Below the pieces are notes generated by a model, which saw only the letters and a list, made by a program, of their open reading frames with translations, was not told where the DNA came from and ran no database searches. Below are positions 5,288-8,465 of a DNA stretch of 8,465 bases, in pieces. The translations under genes and the position numbers were made by a program. This DNA is from Halanaerobiaceae bacterium. Its GTDB lineage: Bacteria > Bacillota > Halanaerobiia > Halanaerobiales > Halarsenatibacteraceae. The DNA lies in NCBI GenBank assembly GCA_003554685.1, contig PWHA01000224.1:1-8465 (forward strand). The letters are read 5' to 3'. Numbering within the stretch: the stretch's first letter is position 1; every line of letters starts with the position of its first letter.

Positions 5288-5440
5288 AGATGTTTCTTTT
5301 GTACAGTTTTTAAATTAGAGAAATATATAAAACTTGATATGCTAGGCTTTATCATCTACAAATAGTAGTTAATCATTGTATTTTGCTCAAAAAGAAAATG
5401 ATAAACTTTAAGAGCTCTAAAAATACTAAGACAAATTATC

Positions 5441-5497
5441 CTTCAAAACATAACTAATACTTCAAAACATAACTAATACTTCAAAACAATACTAATT
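5441..5497. repeat. 19-bp tandem repeat, three units
   Basis: CTTCAAAACATAACTAATA occurs exactly at 5441-5459 and 5460-5478; a third copy at 5479-5497 differs at a few positions near its end. Confidence 0.85.
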
Positions 5498-5531
5498 CCT
5501 AAAAAAGATATTTTCGCCCGGACTCCAGATT

Positions 5532-5540
5532 ATTATATCA
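5532..5540 (-). promoter_or_regulatory. Extended -10 promoter candidate downstream of the AOR terminator
   Basis: The minus strand reads TGATATAAT, a perfect extended -10 (TG-N-TATAAT). It lies about 100 bases beyond the AOR terminator, where a fresh promoter for the MoaD-like gene would be expected; the leader would be about 390 nt. A dyad CCCGGA (5517-5522) / TCCGGG (5563-5568) brackets it. Confidence 0.4.
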
Positions 5541-5633
5541 CTACTTATTACTCCAAATAAACTCCGGGTCAAAAAACCCTGTTCAGCTGCCTAAATCAGC
5601 CCGCCAGAAATGTCAGCCAGCCGAAAATATTAG

Positions 5634-5664
5634 AAAAAAGGCTGCCCTCGATAAAAGAGCAGCC
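5634..5664 (-). terminator. Rho-independent terminator of the AOR transcript
   Basis: On the minus strand GGCTGC pairs with GCAGCC, extended inwards by about four pairs including G-U, with a five-base loop and followed by TTTTTT. It lies about 310 bases after the AOR stop codon, leaving a long 3' untranslated region. Confidence 0.82.
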
Positions 5665-5820
5665 CTTAATCCAGCCAGACTTACCAAACTTACAGCAGCT
5701 TTTCCTCAATTAATCCTAAACTATAAACTATATTTCCTTAAAGCAAAAATTACGGCAACATCCTCACCAAAAAAACATCAACTTGTAAACACTTTAATCT
5801 CAAAGTCCTCATGATGAGCA

Positions 5821-5872
5821 TACTACATGAGTATACTACCAAAGCTTACTACATGATCATGCTACCAAAGCA
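5821..5872. repeat. 26-bp tandem repeat, two units with internal palindromes
   Basis: Units at 5821-5846 and 5847-5872 share TACTACATGA at the start and CTACCAAAGC at the end. The middle differs but is palindromic in both: AGTATACT in the first and CATGATCATG in the second. Confidence 0.7.
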
Positions 5873-5976
5873 TACACCAGAGCTCATCTGCTTTAAGAAC
5901 CATCCTGCCGCAAACAGTCCTTCCTCCAGCAGCCCGGAACTTCAGCAGCCAGACATCTCATCGACAGAGTTTCAGA

Positions 5977-7716
5977 CTAAAAATCCCAGACACTGTCGAG
6001 CTGCTCATCGGTCACATCAAAGATATCGTTATGCGGAGGCAGCTTTTCTTCCCGCATAAACTCTGGCGGACGGTCATCGGACTTGGTAAAGCCGGCCTTC
6101 ATATTAAACTCTCTTTCCTTCTTCAAAATCTCCTTACCGGCTTCAACCACTTCATCCACAGAAAAGTCAGTTCCCAGCACACCGTTAACCGTCTCCACCA
6201 TGCCCTCCATCGCCGTCTCATCATCCAGCAGGGCAAAGGTGGTAAAGAGACAGTAACCGCTGCTGTCCACAAAGGCTGTGGTAGCCTGATAGGCCCGGGA
6301 AAGTTCGGCCTTGCCTTCCGGTGTCAGGGGATCAACCTCACCACCGACCGAAAGAATCTCCGGCGCAATAGTATAACCGGCAGTATGATCGGCACCCATC
6401 GGGGTGGTCATGTAGGTAATGCCAATCCCCTTGACAGCCCGTGGTTCATAGGCCGGCATACCCTGACTTTTAACCGTAGGCACCCGGGTCACACCGTAGG
6501 CCTTACCGGTAAAGCTGGCACCGTTTCCCAACACCCGGCCCAGCGGCGAATTCTTGCCGACCTCTTCCAGCAGTTCAATCGCCTTATCGCCCTCACCAAA
6601 CTCAGCCAGGCCGGCCTCCATGGCCACACCCAGCACAACACCTGCTTCAATGGTATCTATACCAACCTCATTGCAGATATCAATCATCCTGGCAATCTGA
6701 TCCAGGTCATCAATACCCAGATTGGCTCCCAGCGACCAGTCCGACTCATATTCCAGACAGGAAACTAACTCCTCCCCATCTTCATCAGGGAAAACATTGG
6801 AGCACTGAATCACGCAGCCGGGATGACAGGAATGACCCATCATACCCTTGCCACCGCGCTTCTCTACAGTTTCAGCAATAGCCTCCCCTGAGGTTGCTTC
6901 AGCCCCTTCAAAAACACCGGAACTGAAATTCTCAGTAGGCAGTCCACCGGCCTGACTCAGCACGTTGATCAAAGCCGCAGTACCATAGGAATTCAAGGTA
7001 CCACCGGGCTTGGTAACATCATGCTTGCGCAGACCTTCAACCAGCTTCCGCTGACCTCTCTTGAAAAGATCTTCATCGGCCAGTTCAACCCTGCCCATCC
7101 GTTTCTCAACCGCAATAGCCTTAAGCCCCTTGGAGCCCATTACCGCACCCAGACCCCCGCGTCCGGAATAACGGCTGGCCCGGTACTCGGGATCATTATA
7201 GCAGATACCGGCCATCGCCATCTTCCACTCACCGGCCGGCCCTACCAGGGCAAAATCATGATTATCATACTTCTCCTTCAGCGCCTCCACGCTGGCACCC
7301 GTTTTCTTCTCCTTAAGCTCGCTCACCTCTTCCAGCCGGGCTCCCTCACTGTCAATTACCAGCAGCCAGCGCTTCTCACTATCCTCTGGTAAACTTTCAA
7401 TCACAACAGCCTTATACCCGGAGCGGCCCAGATCCTGGGCAAAGGGCGTACCGGCATTGGACTCCTTAATCCCCCCGGTCAGCGGCGACTTACCACCAAC
7501 CGAAATCCGCCCCGAGGAAGGAGCCGAAGTCCCGGTCACCATACCCGGCGCAAAAACCAGCTTGTTATTTTTACCCAGCGGATGACAGTCCGGCTTAACC
7601 TCATCCAGCACAAAACCCGAAGTCAAACCTCTGCCACCCATATTCCGGTATTTCTCGGGCAGCTTCTCCTCATTTACCTCCAGCGTACTCATATTAACCC
7701 GCAATAACTTAGCCAT
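5977..7716 (-). CDS. aor: Aldehyde ferredoxin oxidoreductase (tungstopterin enzyme)
   Basis: The 579-residue product covers the whole AOR family layout: an N-terminal domain (about 1-205) with GGRGLTSGFVL and the signature SGRGGLGAVMGSKGLKAI (184-201), then the C-terminal cluster and pterin-binding domains. The [4Fe-4S] ligands are Cys 297, 301 and 305 (CHPGCVIQC) and Cys 489; the latter ends the DSSGYC motif (484-489), equivalent to the second pterin-binding DxxGxC motif. These enzymes oxidise aldehydes to carboxylic acids with ferredoxin as acceptor, using tungsten held by two pyranopterins; the substrate here cannot be told. There is no signal peptide, so it is cytosolic. Start ATG 7716 has AAGGGGGG about eight bases upstream. 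The protein is acidic, ends in VTDEQLDSVWDF as in bacterial members, and looks intact. It precedes the MoaD-like and radical SAM genes and has its own terminator near 5650. Confidence 0.93.
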   Translation of the reverse strand: MAKLLRVNMSTLEVNEEKLPEKYRNMGGRGLTSGFVLDEVKPDCHPLGKNNKLVFAPGMVTGTSAPSSGRISVGGKSPLTGGIKESNAGTPFAQDLGRSGYKAVVIESLPEDSEKRWLLVIDSEGARLEEVSELKEKKTGASVEALKEKYDNHDFALVGPAGEWKMAMAGICYNDPEYRASRYSGRGGLGAVMGSKGLKAIAVEKRMGRVELADEDLFKRGQRKLVEGLRKHDVTKPGGTLNSYGTAALINVLSQAGGLPTENFSSGVFEGAEATSGEAIAETVEKRGGKGMMGHSCHPGCVIQCSNVFPDEDGEELVSCLEYESDWSLGANLGIDDLDQIARMIDICNEVGIDTIEAGVVLGVAMEAGLAEFGEGDKAIELLEEVGKNSPLGRVLGNGASFTGKAYGVTRVPTVKSQGMPAYEPRAVKGIGITYMTTPMGADHTAGYTIAPEILSVGGEVDPLTPEGKAELSRAYQATTAFVDSSGYCLFTTFALLDDETAMEGMVETVNGVLGTDFSVDEVVEAGKEILKKEREFNMKAGFTKSDDRPPEFMREEKLPPHNDIFDVTDEQLDSVWDF

Positions 7717-7761
7717 ACTAATTTCCCCCCTTATAAAGATTTAGTATTCAAAAATCAATTC

Positions 7762-7836
7762 TCAAGCCAGAACACTGCTCATGTCATCAATTAAAAATCC
7801 ACGAACCCCAGCAGAACCTAAACCAATATTACTCAC
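7762..7836 (-). CDS. Possible 24-residue glycine-rich peptide directly upstream of AOR
   Basis: A minus-strand frame from GTG 7836 to TGA 7762 ends 45 bases before the AOR start. The product begins MSNIGLGSAGVRGFLIDDM and ends SSVLA: Gly-rich, without cysteine, with a hydrophobic centre and an Asp-Asp pair. A TAG lies six codons upstream in the same frame. AGGAAG lies about eleven bases before the GTG, a little far for a ribosome binding site. I do not recognise the peptide. Short peptides next to SPASM radical SAM genes are sometimes their substrates, so the position is suggestive. Against it: codon use is richer in T-ending codons than in AOR, the length is within chance, and the G/T-rich strand favours Gly, Val and Leu codons. 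Confidence 0.3.
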   Translation of the reverse strand: MSNIGLGSAGVRGFLIDDMSSVLA

Positions 7837-8082
7837 AGCATTATTAACTTCCTACAAATCAATCTTATTCTTACCATCCCTATCATTTAATTTATACATT
7901 TACAGCAAGATTCCTGCTAAATTGACCAATTTAATCTAACCTCAAAACTCCATCCTCATTTAACAACAGCCTCCATAATCCAATATTCGAACAATTCCCC
8001 TTATAAATCACATTTTCTTTCCAGTCACAGATCTCTTCAAAATTTAATCAAATTATTATATTCTTTTAAAACCTCACTAAAC
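7837..8082. other. Spacer upstream of AOR, no gene seen
   Basis: AT-rich sequence of 246 bases. A small imperfect hairpin (7899-7921, ACAGCA/TGCT stem) is present. No clear -35/-10 pair for AOR is found here; a TTGATT...TATAAG pair near 7758-7730 is spaced correctly, but it would place the start at the ribosome binding site. Confidence 0.4.
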
Positions 8083-8105
8083 AAAAAACGGCCCTCACTC
8101 GGCCG
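8083..8105 (-). terminator. Rho-independent terminator of the rRNA operon
   Basis: On the minus strand CGGCC pairs with GGCCG (5 bp, seven-base loop GAGTGAG) and is followed directly by TTTTTT (8088-8083). It lies about 190 bases after the 23S 3' end. The stem is short but fully G-C. Confidence 0.7.
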
Positions 8106-8296
8106 ACAAAAATTACAACTATCCTTAATAAATTAGAATAAAACCCGAAATTAAAATATCATTTGCTATATATTAAAATTAAAAACTTCAAATACTTCCC
8201 GAATGTAAACATAAAATGCTTCCCAAAAAATTAAATGAATGTTTTCACAATTTAAGTAAAAAAGAAATTCGAACCCTGAAAGAAGCATATAGGAGT

Positions 8297-8465
8297 AGAT
8301 TAAGCGTTCAACCTATTAGTACCGGTCAGCTTAATGTGTTGCCACACTTACACCTCCGGCCTATCAACCTGGTCTTCTTCCAGGGGTTTTATCTCCAGTA
8401 ATGGAGCCGGATACCTTATCTTGAGGAAGGGTTCACGCTTAGATGCTTTCAGCGTTTATCCCCGC
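8297..8465 (-). rRNA. rrl: 23S ribosomal RNA, 3' end (partial)
   Basis: Read on the minus strand this matches the conserved 3' end of bacterial 23S rRNA: the GCTGAAAGCATCTAAGCGTG segment, CCTCAAGATAAGG, the GGCCGGAGGTGTAAGTG part and the closing GACCGGTACTAATAGG followed by ACGCTTAA, which pairs with the 5' end of the molecule to form helix 1. The mature end is placed at about 8297 by comparison with the E. coli terminus and may be off by a few bases. The gene continues beyond the right edge. No 5S gene or tRNA follows before the terminator at 8105. Confidence 0.93.

Larger units (their letters stand above)
5138..5976. other. 840-base spacer between AOR and the MoaD-like gene
   Basis: No convincing gene is visible. 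It holds two possible promoters (5282, 5532), a 19-bp repeat, the AOR terminator (5634-5664) and a 26-bp repeat (5821-5872). The part 5210-5440 is AT-rich without the C-over-G skew seen elsewhere. The part 5880-5976, just behind AOR, is GC-richer and holds a chance-like 22-codon minus frame (MRCLAAEVPG..., 5961-5893) without a ribosome binding site. Confidence 0.6.

Noticed and set aside
5138..5531. Long leader of the MoaD-like gene examined as a molybdenum/tungsten cofactor riboswitch
   Set aside because: I could not find the GC-rich stems expected of that riboswitch class; the region is AT-rich with a tandem repeat.
5893..5961. 22-codon minus frame with three cysteines behind AOR
   Set aside because: No ribosome binding site and a length well within chance for this GC-richer stretch.
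6031..6768. 245-codon plus-strand frame
   Set aside because: It lies fully antisense to the well-supported AOR gene and shows no family features.
8255..8280. GGTTCGAAT on the minus strand resembling a tRNA T-loop behind 23S
   Set aside because: The flanking bases do not form a proper T-stem, and no acceptor, D or anticodon arms can be built around it.

Overview
The window is bacterial, and every credible gene lies on the minus strand. It begins (right edge) with the 3' end of a 23S rRNA and continues leftwards into protein genes. Shine-Dalgarno sites are strong (GGAGG, AAGGGG), several starts are GTG, and the intergenic DNA is AT-rich, low in G on the + strand, while the genes are GC-richer with acidic products. 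This fits an anaerobic Bacillota member; a halophilic, Halanaerobiales-type organism is a guess from the acidic proteins and is not proven.

Right to left (direction of transcription): the 23S rRNA 3' end (8465-8297) is followed by about 190 nt without a 5S gene and then a U-tract terminator (8105-8083). Next come a possible 24-residue peptide ORF and a complete aldehyde ferredoxin oxidoreductase (AOR, tungstopterin enzyme, 7716-5977) with its own terminator near 5650. After a repeat-bearing spacer lie a MoaD/ThiS-type sulfur carrier (5137-4877), a possible 32-codon ORF six bases behind it, and a SPASM radical SAM protein of the AOR-linked maturase type (4340-3177). Then come a weak 43-codon ORF, a 48-residue zinc-ribbon protein (2598-2452) too short for ordinary ORF calling, a strong terminator (2134-2105), a stand-alone DnaB-C-like ATPase with altered catalytic residues (1335-487), and the start of an unrecognised hydrophilic protein (227 to the left edge).

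AOR, the sulfur carrier and the radical SAM protein form a functional group: the MoaD-like protein would supply sulfur for the pyranopterin, and the radical SAM protein would mature the enzyme or a linked peptide. They are separated by unusually long spacers rather than packed in a tight operon.

The most unusual property is the intergenic DNA. Nearly every spacer carries its own short-period, degenerate tandem array (14, 17, 19, 20, 22, 26 and 28 bp periods, plus a 63-bp duplicated hairpin element). Two 17-bp arrays bracket the DnaB-like gene, and some repeat units contain near-perfect extended -10 promoter motifs. All statements come from reading the sequence; no search or folding was run.
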